Shown: positions 10,201-17,911 of the stretch, piece by piece
Numbering within the stretch: position 1 is the first letter of the stretch
How the letters are laid out: each line of letters opens with the position of its first letter
Translations under genes and position numbers: made by a program
Source of the DNA: JBCCTX01 sp964468435
GTDB lineage: Bacteria > Bacteroidota > Bacteroidia > J057
Assembly (NCBI GenBank): GCA_964468435.1
Contig: CAYXVE010000015.1
Location: 21,789 to 85,788, forward strand
Length of the DNA: 64,000 nt
Reading direction: 5' to 3'
The notes under the pieces: model-generated
Database searches by the model: none
Told to the model about the DNA's origin: nothing
What the model saw: only the letters and a program-made list of their open reading frames with translations

Positions 10201-10606
10201 TGCGCTACATCTTGAGGCGACTGATTTTTCCAGTGCATATATTGAGAATTTGGGAAATGGAAATTTCAGATGGCATGCCTTACCTGTGCAAGCTCAGATC
10301 TCATCAATCAATGACATCATCATAAGAGATTTTGACGAAGATCAGAATCTGGACCTTTTACTGGCGGGTAATCTCTATCACGCTGAGGTCGAAACGGCAC
10401 GGAATGATGCTGGTTATGGCATATTGTTGAGCGGGGATGGAAAAGGAAACTTCGAATCCTTACAACGGCATCAGAGCGGATTTTTTGTCCCATATGATGT
10501 AAAAAGTATGTTGAATGTATCTTTAAACTCGGGTGATGTAATTGTGGTAGGTTCAAATCAGGGGCCATTGAAAATCTACAGAATACGAGAATCTCCATTA
10601 AGGTGA
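7253..10606 (+). CDS. Giant FG-GAP/VCBS repeat protein with central ASPIC/UnbV domain (paralogue A)
   Basis: A secreted protein of 1117 residues: an N-terminal signal peptide (hydrophobic about 2-18, ending LYSQS), a first set of FG-GAP/VCBS beta-propeller blades (about 60-510), an ASPIC/UnbV domain (about 535-605, with FGLGSHEQVDQIRIVWTDG) and a second blade set (about 640-1080). Many blades carry acidic calcium-binding loops of DxNxDGxxD form, such as DINNDGLPDLYF and DFDGDGDMDLYV. No lipobox is present, unlike paralogues B and C. The family is extracellular and of unresolved function; integrin-like propellers often bind ligands. It is the first gene of the island and shares domain order and length with the proteins at 17908 and 26844. 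Confidence 0.9.
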   Translation: MRYLIWLSSFLTVYNLYSQSDQKAISSQPLFTLLDPEHTKITFNNEIVDTRDHNIMIYSNYYGGAGVGVGDINNDGLPDLYFAGNLVGDKLYLNKGNMVFEDITEKAGIKNDGEWSSGVIFGDVNRDGRTDIYVTCELYDDQPELRRNKLYINHGNHTFSDQAAAYGVDDDQRTRHATFLDYDKDGDLDLFLCNQPPNPGDYSLYYGKELLLDEFSIRLYELEDNKYTDVTKAAGLFKTGFPNSVVASDLNGDGWTDLYVANDFWVEDWIFINKGDGTFEEKIHENTRHISFSSMGVDAGDINNDGMPDLMVLDMVAENNYRLKANMSGMNPDAFWKVVNDGGHYQYMFNTLHLNAGDAYFSDIAQLANVASTDWSWSVLMADFDNDGWKDIHITNGLMRDIRNTDSNKKFAKYIESALYKHLQNNPNPDPNLTVWDVVDIDKAMKIVPSEKLTNYIFRNNGDMTFTKMISEWGMAEETFSNGSAYADLDLDGDLDLIINHVNDIASIYENHVTELNAHHFLRIKPKADADHLHLNGTKVWLTAGEETQFYEFTAVRGMYSTSEQIAHFGLGSHEQVDQIRIVWTDGKETILEDIAANQVMEVVYSQSKALTPEALISPPALLTEVSEEIGIKYVHQDNDFDDYTYQVLLPHKMSTWGPCMSKGDVNGDGLEDIYIGGATGLEGALLLQNVDGTFVKHISEAIAADKRHEDMGSALFDFDGDGDMDLYVASGGNEFTPGSDAYQDRLYLNDGKGNFIKTENALPEIRNSSSKVYPADVDKDGDIDLFVAGRHIPWAYPEPASSVLLVNEGAKFIDATQEKASDLNKIGMVNDASWFDHNNDGWQDLVLIGEWMPVVILENQGGTLRRLDNLGELDRKKGWFFSVETADIDKDGDNDIIAGNLGRNYKYKASEQEPFEVYYYDFDKNGSKDIVLTYYNFGMKYPLRGRSCSSEQVPMLKEKFETYDLFASSDVYDIYGEKSLKNALHLEATDFSSAYIENLGNGNFRWHALPVQAQISSINDIIIRDFDEDQNLDLLLAGNLYHAEVETARNDAGYGILLSGDGKGNFESLQRHQSGFFVPYDVKSMLNVSLNSGDVIVVGSNQGPLKIYRIRESPLR

Positions 10607-11356
10607 TTGAGCCATATTGCAGCAGAAAAATATTCCCCCAAAAAACGTGGGTAATTTTGGGTTAAATAGTTAGTTTTTTTATAAGTTTATATAAGCCATA
10701 AAATAAAGCGTTCTTCTTGTTAATAAATTTGATATTTTCTTCAATTTTTTAAATGATGTATGTATACGGATAGGTTAAATGATAAGTAAAAACTTTCCGT
10801 TTGCAGCAGTATATTGAGTAGAGGGATGACTTAGGAGTTAACATGAAATGGATCATTGTGATCTTCGCTTTACCCCCTTTTGTTCCCCTCACTTACTTTT
10901 CAAATGAGTATATGTTGATTTGTGTTGAACTCGATTACGCAATTGAACGTGTTACTGTGCAAATAGCTATTAGATAATGATGATTTAAATATAAATACGT
11001 ATATGAGGGCTACNNNNNNNNNNNNNNNNNNNNNNNNNNNNNNNNNNNNNNNNNNNNNNNNNNNNNNNNNNNNNNNNNNNNNNNNNNNNNNNNNNNNNNN
11101 NNNNNNNNNNNNNCCCACTTTTGAGATGCCTATATGAGTCTTTATTTCACAGGGCTAGAAACATGCTTTTTTTTGTGAAAAAGATACATAGCCGGATATT
11201 CAGGCAGCCAGTAGAGATTCCCTGATAGTTTATTGTCTGATATATGTCTGTACCTTTGGATAGGAAATGGTGGACTGTAGTAGCGTGTAGTTCCATCGTA
11301 TAGTTATATGGCTGCATTATTTAACTTAATAATACTATTACTAATCAACTTTAATT
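10607..11356. other. Intergenic region interrupted by an assembly gap
   Basis: About 750 bp, including the N run, with no supported gene. Shortly after the preceding stop lies an imperfect hairpin (CCCAAAA at 10637-10643 with TTTTGGG at 10655-10661) and a T run at about 10674-10681, which could be a weak terminator. The rest is AT-rich. The stretch just before 11357 should hold the promoter of the first SusC/SusD pair, but I cannot point to a convincing -33/-7 pair. Confidence 0.6.
11014..11113. other. Assembly gap (100 N)
   Basis: Exactly 100 consecutive N, the conventional placeholder for a scaffold gap of unknown length. Real sequence, possibly including a gene, may be missing between the first UnbV protein gene and the first SusC gene, so the apparent adjacency of these two is not proven. 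Confidence 0.98.
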
Positions 11357-14300
11357 ATGAAAAAAAGTCTACTGCTAGCTTTATTTCTCGCTGGGTGTAT
11401 GGTCTCGATGTGGGGTCAGACACAGGTGAGTGGTAAAGTAACTGACTCGGAATCTGGTGATCCACTTTCCGGAGTAAGTGTGATTATCCAGGGTACCACA
11501 CAAGGTACTTTCACGGATGCCGAAGGAAATTACTCAGTGAGTGTTTTATCTGATGGATCATTGAAGTTTTCCTTTTTAGGCTATAGCCCTCTAACTGTTG
11601 AGATCAATGGAAGAACTACTGTAAATGTAGAAATGGTAGTATCTGATCTCACACTGGATGAGGTTGTGGTAACAGCATTTGGTGTTGAACGTAACAAACG
11701 AGCCCTCCAATACTCTGTTCAGGAGGTACAAGGGGAGAGTTTCACAGAAGCACGAGAATTGAATGTAGTGAATTCACTCGCCGGTAAGGTAGCTGGTGTG
11801 AATGTCAGTAACCTTAGTACAGGTCCTGCAGGTTCTAGTCGTGTGATCATTCGCGGTAACGTATCTCTTACGGGCAACAACCAACCCCTCTATATTGTAG
11901 ATGGTATCCCCATGGACAATTCTTCATTTGGACAAGCTGGACTATGGGGAGGCGTTGACCAGGGGGATGGTACTTCCAGCATTAACCCAGATGATATCGA
12001 AACCATCAGTGTATTGAAAGGTGCAAATGCAGCGGCACTGTATGGTTCACGTGCATCAAATGGAGTAATTTTGATTACTACTAAAAGTGGTAAAGCTGGA
12101 AAAGGTATTGGAATTGAGTTCAACTCAAACTTTGTATTTGAAGAGGTGATCAACCATTTCGATTTCCAGGACCAGTATGGTCAGGGGAGAAATGGAGAAA
12201 AACCATTAGATGCCAATGATGCCTGGAACCTAGGTGACGGAAGTAACTGGGGCGCCAGGTTAGACGGCACACTGGTACCTCAATTTGATGGCGTATCACG
12301 TCCCTACGTTTATCAGGCAGATGAAAACGTGAAGCGCTTCTTCGAGACAGGACATACCTGGACCAATACAGTGGGTTTTTCTGGTGGAAGCGAAAATCAT
12401 AGAATGAGGCTAAACCTGTCAAACCTAGAAAATGAAAGTATACTTCCCGAGTCAGGGTATACACGTAGAAATGTTAGTTTATCTTACAGTGGAGATTTTG
12501 CTGATCGTATAACAGTTACTTCCAAGTTTTTGTATTCTCATGAAGATGCTGACAATCGTCCACGTATAGCCGATTCCCCTGGTAACTCTGTAAATGCCCT
12601 ATTCTCCCTGCCACACAACTACAATGTGGATGACCTAAGAGGAGATCCTAATAAGCCAGGGGCCGTTCCTGATGGCGTAACTACAATTGACAACAAATCA
12701 CCTGGTGAAGAGTTGCAGATTTCCAATAACCTCTGGAATGCAAATCCCTGGTGGGCAGCGAATCAGTTTGATATTGACGATAATACAGACCGTCTGATAA
12801 CTTCACATGTGGTTCGTTTTGATATTACGGATTTCTTGTATGTTCAGGGACGTGGTGGAATGGACTGGTTTACACGTAGAGAGCGTAACGTAACGCCTTA
12901 TGGAACGGGCTATCAACGCCTGGGAGGTATCAACGAAACAGAGAGAAGAGTTCGCGAGATCAATCTGGAAGGGATCCTGGGATTCTCTGATCAGTATGGA
13001 GATATATCTATTGATGCTTTTGTCGGAGGTAACCAGATGACTCGTTCTAGTGAAACACTCTCCCTGAATGGAAGCAACTTCAATATTCCTTTCTTCCATC
13101 AGGTTTCCAATGCAGCCAACCAGACCATAGGATATGGCATTGCGGAAGAGGGAATCAATTCACTCTTCGGATCAATCAATATTGGATACAACAACTACCT
13201 GTTCCTGACGGGTACAGCACGTCAGGATTGGTTTTCTACCTTGAATCCGGATGACAATAGTATTCTCTATCCATCCGTTGGTGGTAGTTTTGTATTCAGT
13301 GAATTATTAGGTGCAACTTCTGGAGCGTTTACTTATGGTAAAGTGCGTGCTTCATGGGCGCAAGTAGGAGGTGATACAGATCCTTACAGATTGCTACTTA
13401 CTTATGGATTAGGTCAGGGACACCTGGGACAACCCAATGCATTTATACAGCAGGGGAGTATTCCCAACCCATTATTAAGACCGTTGACTTCAACGGAATT
13501 TGAGATCGGTACCGAGTTGAAATTTTTCAACAACCGCTTAGGGGTGGATTTGACCTATTACAACCAAAGGACTACGGATGATATCCTCGCAGCAACCATC
13601 TCGAATACCTCGGGATTTGGATCAACTACGATCAATGTGGGTGAGATGAAAAACCAGGGAGTTGAGTTATTGGTTAATGTGAGAGCTATACAAAGAGAAA
13701 ATTTTACCTGGGATATAACGATTAATGGTTCATACAATGACAATGAAGTTGTATCATTAGCTGAGGGCTTAGATGAGATTGCAAGTGCCGGAAACCTTGG
13801 GGTACCTCGTACAAGATGGGTGCAGGTGTTTAATGTAGTTGGGGAGCCTTTTGGTACGATTAAAGGATTTCCACAGCAGATGATCGGCGGGCAGCCTGTA
13901 TTCAATCCAGACAATGGTCAGCCCATTCAGGCTTCTGAACAAATTATCCTGGGTAATGGGGTACACAGATATAATGGTGGTATTACCAATGCGATCAATT
14001 GGAAGGGAATTTATGCGGATGTATTGGTAGATTTTAAAGCAGGAGGTGATATTTATTCTGGAACTAATGTACGTCTGGTATCTTCTGGATTCCATAAGAT
14101 GACTGTAGAAGGGTTATCAGATATGGGAATAGAAGCGGTAGATCGCGAAAATGTTACGGTAACTGGTGTAGATCCCGACGGGGAGCCATTTTCCAGAAAA
14201 CTAGAAGCAGATGAGATTCCAGGATTTTGGGGAGCTTATTCTCAATTGTCAGATCGCTTCATGTATGATGCTTCTTTCATCAAACTGCGTCAGGTGAGTT

Positions 14301-14512
14301 TAGGATATAGCTTGCCAAAGGTACTTCTGGCTAATACGCCATTCAGAACAGTACGTCTTTCATTTGTAGCGAGAAATCTTGCACTGTTGCTGAATAATCT
14401 GGAGAATGTGGACCCAGAGTCTGTATATAATAACTCCAACGCGCAAGGATTAGATTATTTTTCTTTTCCACAGACCCGTACCTATGGATTTAATTTAAAG
14501 GTTGACTTTTAA
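11357..14512 (+). CDS. SusC/RagA family TonB-linked outer-membrane transporter (pair 1)
   Basis: A 1051-residue SusC-type transporter. In order: a signal peptide (1-20, ending MWGQ), a CarboxypepD_reg-like beta-sandwich (about 22-95, with VSGKVTDSESGDPLSGVSV), the SusC hallmark LDEVVVTAFG near 102, a TonB plug containing IVDGIPMDNSSFG and SVLKGANAAALYGSRASNGV, and a long C-terminal barrel ending in an aromatic residue (KVDF). It should import a ligand handed over by its SusD lid, powered by TonB-ExbBD. SusD follows after 14 bp, so the two form one operon. The neighbourhood lacks carbohydrate-active enzymes, so the ligand is unknown. Confidence 0.95.
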   Translation: MKKSLLLALFLAGCMVSMWGQTQVSGKVTDSESGDPLSGVSVIIQGTTQGTFTDAEGNYSVSVLSDGSLKFSFLGYSPLTVEINGRTTVNVEMVVSDLTLDEVVVTAFGVERNKRALQYSVQEVQGESFTEARELNVVNSLAGKVAGVNVSNLSTGPAGSSRVIIRGNVSLTGNNQPLYIVDGIPMDNSSFGQAGLWGGVDQGDGTSSINPDDIETISVLKGANAAALYGSRASNGVILITTKSGKAGKGIGIEFNSNFVFEEVINHFDFQDQYGQGRNGEKPLDANDAWNLGDGSNWGARLDGTLVPQFDGVSRPYVYQADENVKRFFETGHTWTNTVGFSGGSENHRMRLNLSNLENESILPESGYTRRNVSLSYSGDFADRITVTSKFLYSHEDADNRPRIADSPGNSVNALFSLPHNYNVDDLRGDPNKPGAVPDGVTTIDNKSPGEELQISNNLWNANPWWAANQFDIDDNTDRLITSHVVRFDITDFLYVQGRGGMDWFTRRERNVTPYGTGYQRLGGINETERRVREINLEGILGFSDQYGDISIDAFVGGNQMTRSSETLSLNGSNFNIPFFHQVSNAANQTIGYGIAEEGINSLFGSINIGYNNYLFLTGTARQDWFSTLNPDDNSILYPSVGGSFVFSELLGATSGAFTYGKVRASWAQVGGDTDPYRLLLTYGLGQGHLGQPNAFIQQGSIPNPLLRPLTSTEFEIGTELKFFNNRLGVDLTYYNQRTTDDILAATISNTSGFGSTTINVGEMKNQGVELLVNVRAIQRENFTWDITINGSYNDNEVVSLAEGLDEIASAGNLGVPRTRWVQVFNVVGEPFGTIKGFPQQMIGGQPVFNPDNGQPIQASEQIILGNGVHRYNGGITNAINWKGIYADVLVDFKAGGDIYSGTNVRLVSSGFHKMTVEGLSDMGIEAVDRENVTVTGVDPDGEPFSRKLEADEIPGFWGAYSQLSDRFMYDASFIKLRQVSLGYSLPKVLLANTPFRTVRLSFVARNLALLLNNLENVDPESVYNNSNAQGLDYFSFPQTRTYGFNLKVDF

Positions 14513-14526
14513 TAATAAGAAATACG

Positions 14527-16062
14527 ATGAACTTACTGAATAAATTATTCCTCATTTGTCTGGTAGCTATGTTTACAACCAGCTGTAATACGGATGAATT
14601 GCAGGAACTAAACATTAATCCTACTGCGGCAAACGAAGTCGATTGGCGCTTTATGCTAACCAATGGCATGGTACAGGCTGCAGAAAACCGTTATGTTAAC
14701 GGGCGTGTACACTTGAACCTGATGTCTGGATTGATACAGCACACATCAAGCCTGGATGTAGGAGGAGAAAGAGGATCTGGAGATAAATATTACTATCACT
14801 TGGATAGCCACAATGCATACCAGGATCGCGTATATCCTACTGCATTGAAGACAATTGCAGAAGTTATCCGCCAAACGGGCAGCGAAGGCTTGAATCCCAA
14901 TATGATCAATACACATCACGTAGCTCAGGTTCTCTACATATTGCCTATGCATATTATGACGGACTTATACGGAAATGTTCCTTACTCTGAAGCCAACAGT
15001 GGTGTGGATCAAATCTTTTTCCCTCAGTACGATGAACAGGAATTTATTTATAAGGACATGCTGGCAAAACTAGAAACTGCTGCCAACACCATTGGGACGG
15101 GTTCTGATGAAGTGGGATCAGCAGATATGATCTATGGAGGAGACTTAGATAAGTGGAAAAAGCTGGCTAATTCGCTCATGCTACGCCTCGCTATGCGTCT
15201 ATCTAATGTTGATCCTGCAACTGCTGAGGAATTTGTAGGAAAAGCTATTGCCGGAGGTGTGATGACAAGCAATGAAGACATGGCATGGCTGCAAATGGCA
15301 GATGGTCCCAGCCAGTGGTTCAACCAGAATGGCCTTTCACGCGCATTGAACCCTAATGACTGGGGAGCGCAAAATATGATGGGTAAGACCTTAGTAGACT
15401 ATCTTCAGAAAGGAAACGACCCTCGTTTGACTATTTTCTCAGTAAAAGGTCTTTGGGAAGGTCCATGGCTGACAGAGCCTGAGGAGCAAGTGGGTATGCC
15501 CAACGGATATGATGCAACGACTATCAGAGATTTCCTGGGTATTACTGAATCAGTAGATCGGGAAGCAACTTTCTCCAGAATCAATCCGATGTTACTGGAC
15601 AATGCAGATCCTTTCATCTTCATGACATATGCTGAAGTGGAATTCCTCCAGGCTGAAGCAGCCTTGAAAGGCTGGTATAGTGGAGATGCTGAGATGCATT
15701 TTAATGCAGGGGTAAGAGCATCTATGCAGCAATGGACAATCTTCGACGAATCCTTCGTCATCACTGATGAGCAAGTAGATGAATATCTTGTTGCAAATCC
15801 ATTTGACGGAACCGAAAAAATGATCGCTGAGCAGCATTGGGTAGCTAACTTCATGCAGTGGTATGAAGCCTACAGCAACTGGAGAAGAACAGGATATCCT
15901 GAACTTACTCCCGTTGACTACCCTGGTAATATTTCCGGTGGTCAAATATTCCGTCGTATTCGTTACAATACTGCTGAATTGGCCAATAACAGTGAAAAAC
16001 TTCAAGCTGGTGGTACTTTACCTGATGATGTGATGACCCGGGTGTGGTGGGATGTGAATTAA
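14527..16062 (+). CDS. SusD/RagB family surface lipoprotein (pair 1)
   Basis: A 511-residue SusD-like ligand-binding lipoprotein that caps the preceding SusC barrel. The signal peptide ends in a lipobox (MFTTSC, Cys at about 20). It is followed by NTDELQEL, an acidic stretch compatible with the Bacteroidota surface-export signal. LQELNINPTAANEVD near residue 26 and the helical core with DLYGNVPYSEA near 150 are typical of the SusD-like group 2 branch, which differs from the second pair's RagB-type SusD. It is followed by a strong terminator at 16089, which closes the SusC1-SusD1 operon. Confidence 0.93.
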   Translation: MNLLNKLFLICLVAMFTTSCNTDELQELNINPTAANEVDWRFMLTNGMVQAAENRYVNGRVHLNLMSGLIQHTSSLDVGGERGSGDKYYYHLDSHNAYQDRVYPTALKTIAEVIRQTGSEGLNPNMINTHHVAQVLYILPMHIMTDLYGNVPYSEANSGVDQIFFPQYDEQEFIYKDMLAKLETAANTIGTGSDEVGSADMIYGGDLDKWKKLANSLMLRLAMRLSNVDPATAEEFVGKAIAGGVMTSNEDMAWLQMADGPSQWFNQNGLSRALNPNDWGAQNMMGKTLVDYLQKGNDPRLTIFSVKGLWEGPWLTEPEEQVGMPNGYDATTIRDFLGITESVDREATFSRINPMLLDNADPFIFMTYAEVEFLQAEAALKGWYSGDAEMHFNAGVRASMQQWTIFDESFVITDEQVDEYLVANPFDGTEKMIAEQHWVANFMQWYEAYSNWRRTGYPELTPVDYPGNISGGQIFRRIRYNTAELANNSEKLQAGGTLPDDVMTRVWWDVN

Positions 16063-16088
16063 TACCAACTATCCCTATGGAATATGAT

Positions 16089-16118
16089 AAAGCCATCCCT
16101 TGGGGGTGGCTTTTTTTA
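16089..16118 (+). terminator. Rho-independent terminator after SusD1
   Basis: A stem AAGCCAtCCC / GGGTGGCTT with one bulged base and a TTGG-type loop, followed at once by seven T. It lies 27 bp after the SusD1 stop codon and should end the SusC1-SusD1 transcript. Confidence 0.85.
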
Positions 16119-16254
16119 TTTCATAGATGAGAAATCTTAAATGGTTGGACAATATTATATATCTTTAAACAACATTTCAATGAGTCAAATTGTCATTTTA
16201 CATCCTTTAATCAGAGAGATCATTTTTTTACTAACCTCCCCCATTCTACCGGTA

Positions 16255-16302
16255 GCCCCCTTTGTGGAATGCACTATCCAGTTAAGGGGGGCAGGATGAG
16301 AG
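16255..16302. repeat. Dispersed G/C-run palindromic intergenic repeat, copy 1
   Basis: GCCCCCTT (16255-16262) can pair with AAGGGGGGC (16284-16292) across a 21-nt loop with one bulged G. The right arm continues as TTAAGGGGGGCA followed by GGATGAGAG. A very similar right arm is at 21470-21491 before the second SusC. Short palindromes of this CCCTTTAAGGG type are scattered through intergenic DNA of some Bacteroidota; any function is unknown. Confidence 0.5.
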
Positions 16303-16384
16303 GAGTATTGAGTACATTTTAAACACACTTCTTTTCACGTTAAGACAAGGCGCGCGAATTACTTAGTCTGTCTAAATAAAAAAG

Positions 16385-17911
16385 ATGAAGCGAAAAATGA
16401 AAAGAACTAATTACTACATATTATATACGATCATATTATTGTGCTTTACCTGTACGAGTTGCGAGCAAAAAGAGACTGAACTTGTATGGGATCAGTCAAT
16501 CTACAAAATTGGCTCACAATCTTCCCCTCGTGCGACAGATCTGAATCAGGATGGTATTCTTGATATCGTCATGGGCGCTGGAGAAGGAGAAATAGATCAT
16601 TCAGCATATGGGATTATTGCACTGGATGGAAACACAGGTGAATTGCTCTGGAAACAGGAAGCCAATAGCCAGATGGTGGGTTCTGCTACTTTTTACGATA
16701 TCAACCAGGATAGTATCATGGATATCATAATTGGGGGCAGGGAAAGAGAATTGAAAGCACTTAGTGGGAAAAATGGGGAGATTATTTGGACTTACCAGTA
16801 CCAGTATGAGGAGCACCCTGTGCTCAAATACGCGAAGTACAACTTTTATAATGGTGTACTAATACCCGATCAGAATGGCAACAAGGTTCCTGAACTGCTG
16901 ACCGTCAATGGGGGTAACTGGCGCGCTGCGGCAGACGCTACCCAAGACAGATACCCTGGTTTGATGATGATATTTGATATTACCCATGGTAACATTATCA
17001 CTGCTGATACCATGCCTGACGGCAAGGAGTCTTACATGTCTCCAGTTTGTATACCTACACCTGAAGGGGATGATCTGTACATCCTATTTGGAACAGGAGG
17101 GGAAACCATTGAAGGGAGTTTATACCTGACTACACTGAGCCAGTTTATGGAACAAGGATTATCTCAGAGCAAAATATTGCTATCAGAACAAGGGCATGGA
17201 TATATTGCTCCTCCCTCTATTGTGGATATAAATGGTGATGAAATACGTGATATTGTTTCTATATCTCATACCAGTACGATCACTGCGTTGGACGGTAAAA
17301 GTTTTAAACCCATCTGGAAACGATCTTTTTCAGGGATGGAATCCAGTAATAGTATGGCTGTAGGATATTTCGATGACAGGAACAGGCCAGATATTCTGGC
17401 TGTAATGAGTGAAGGCGTATGGCCCAATTACCATAAAGCTCATCAAATACTGATCCATTCTGTAGATGGAACCATTATCCATCGCGATACGCTGGGCTGC
17501 TTTTCGCTTTCTTCCCCGGTCGTTTACGACCTGGATAGAGATGGGCTTGACGAAGCCATTATCAGTATCAATGATTACAACTGTGATCTGACAGTAGATA
17601 TGGAGGACTCAATAGTTATTGAAATCAATAATTCCCTGGTTTACATGGATTTTCAGCGTCCGGCAACAGGAACTATTGATACTAGTCCCAGCTTCAAAAA
17701 CTTTTTCTCGACTCCCTGGATTGGCGAACTGGATCAGGATGGCTATTTAGATATCGTATACCCACAATATTTTCATGGTCCCGAAATGCATCGCTTTATG
17801 GGTATGAGAATTAAGCGTATCTCTACATCTATTCGTATTCAGCACCCTGTGGTATGGGGAGGCTATATGGGTTCACATGGAGATGGTGTTTTTCAATCCA
17901 TTCCAAAATGA
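16385..17911 (+). CDS. FG-GAP/PQQ-like beta-propeller lipoprotein
   Basis: A 508-residue lipoprotein with a basic N-terminus, a hydrophobic segment and a lipobox at about residues 23-27 (TCTSC) followed by EQKETE. The body contains FG-GAP blades with acidic loops (DLNQDGILDIVMG, DINQDSIMDIIIG, DINGDEIRDIVS) and PQQ-type blade cores (ALDGNTGELLWK, ALSGKNGEIIWTY), so it is an eight-bladed-type propeller rather than an enzyme with a visible active site. It could bind calcium and a ligand at the cell surface. An ATG at 16397 is an alternative start. Its stop overlaps the start of the next UnbV gene by ATGA, implying coupled synthesis of the two proteins. Confidence 0.8.
   Translation: MKRKMKRTNYYILYTIILLCFTCTSCEQKETELVWDQSIYKIGSQSSPRATDLNQDGILDIVMGAGEGEIDHSAYGIIALDGNTGELLWKQEANSQMVGSATFYDINQDSIMDIIIGGRERELKALSGKNGEIIWTYQYQYEEHPVLKYAKYNFYNGVLIPDQNGNKVPELLTVNGGNWRAAADATQDRYPGLMMIFDITHGNIITADTMPDGKESYMSPVCIPTPEGDDLYILFGTGGETIEGSLYLTTLSQFMEQGLSQSKILLSEQGHGYIAPPSIVDINGDEIRDIVSISHTSTITALDGKSFKPIWKRSFSGMESSNSMAVGYFDDRNRPDILAVMSEGVWPNYHKAHQILIHSVDGTIIHRDTLGCFSLSSPVVYDLDRDGLDEAIISINDYNCDLTVDMEDSIVIEINNSLVYMDFQRPATGTIDTSPSFKNFFSTPWIGELDQDGYLDIVYPQYFHGPEMHRFMGMRIKRISTSIRIQHPVVWGGYMGSHGDGVFQSIPK

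Larger units (their letters stand above)
16063..16384. other. Intergenic region with terminator and G-rich palindromic repeat
   Basis: 322 bp without a gene. It contains the SusD1 terminator, a G-rich dispersed repeat at about 16255-16302 and an AT-rich leader that should contain the promoter for the next two-gene unit. I see nothing else. Confidence 0.6.

Noticed and set aside
10900..11118. 72-codon frame on the minus strand
   Set aside because: It runs through the N gap; most of its residues are unknown and the rest shows no gene-like features.
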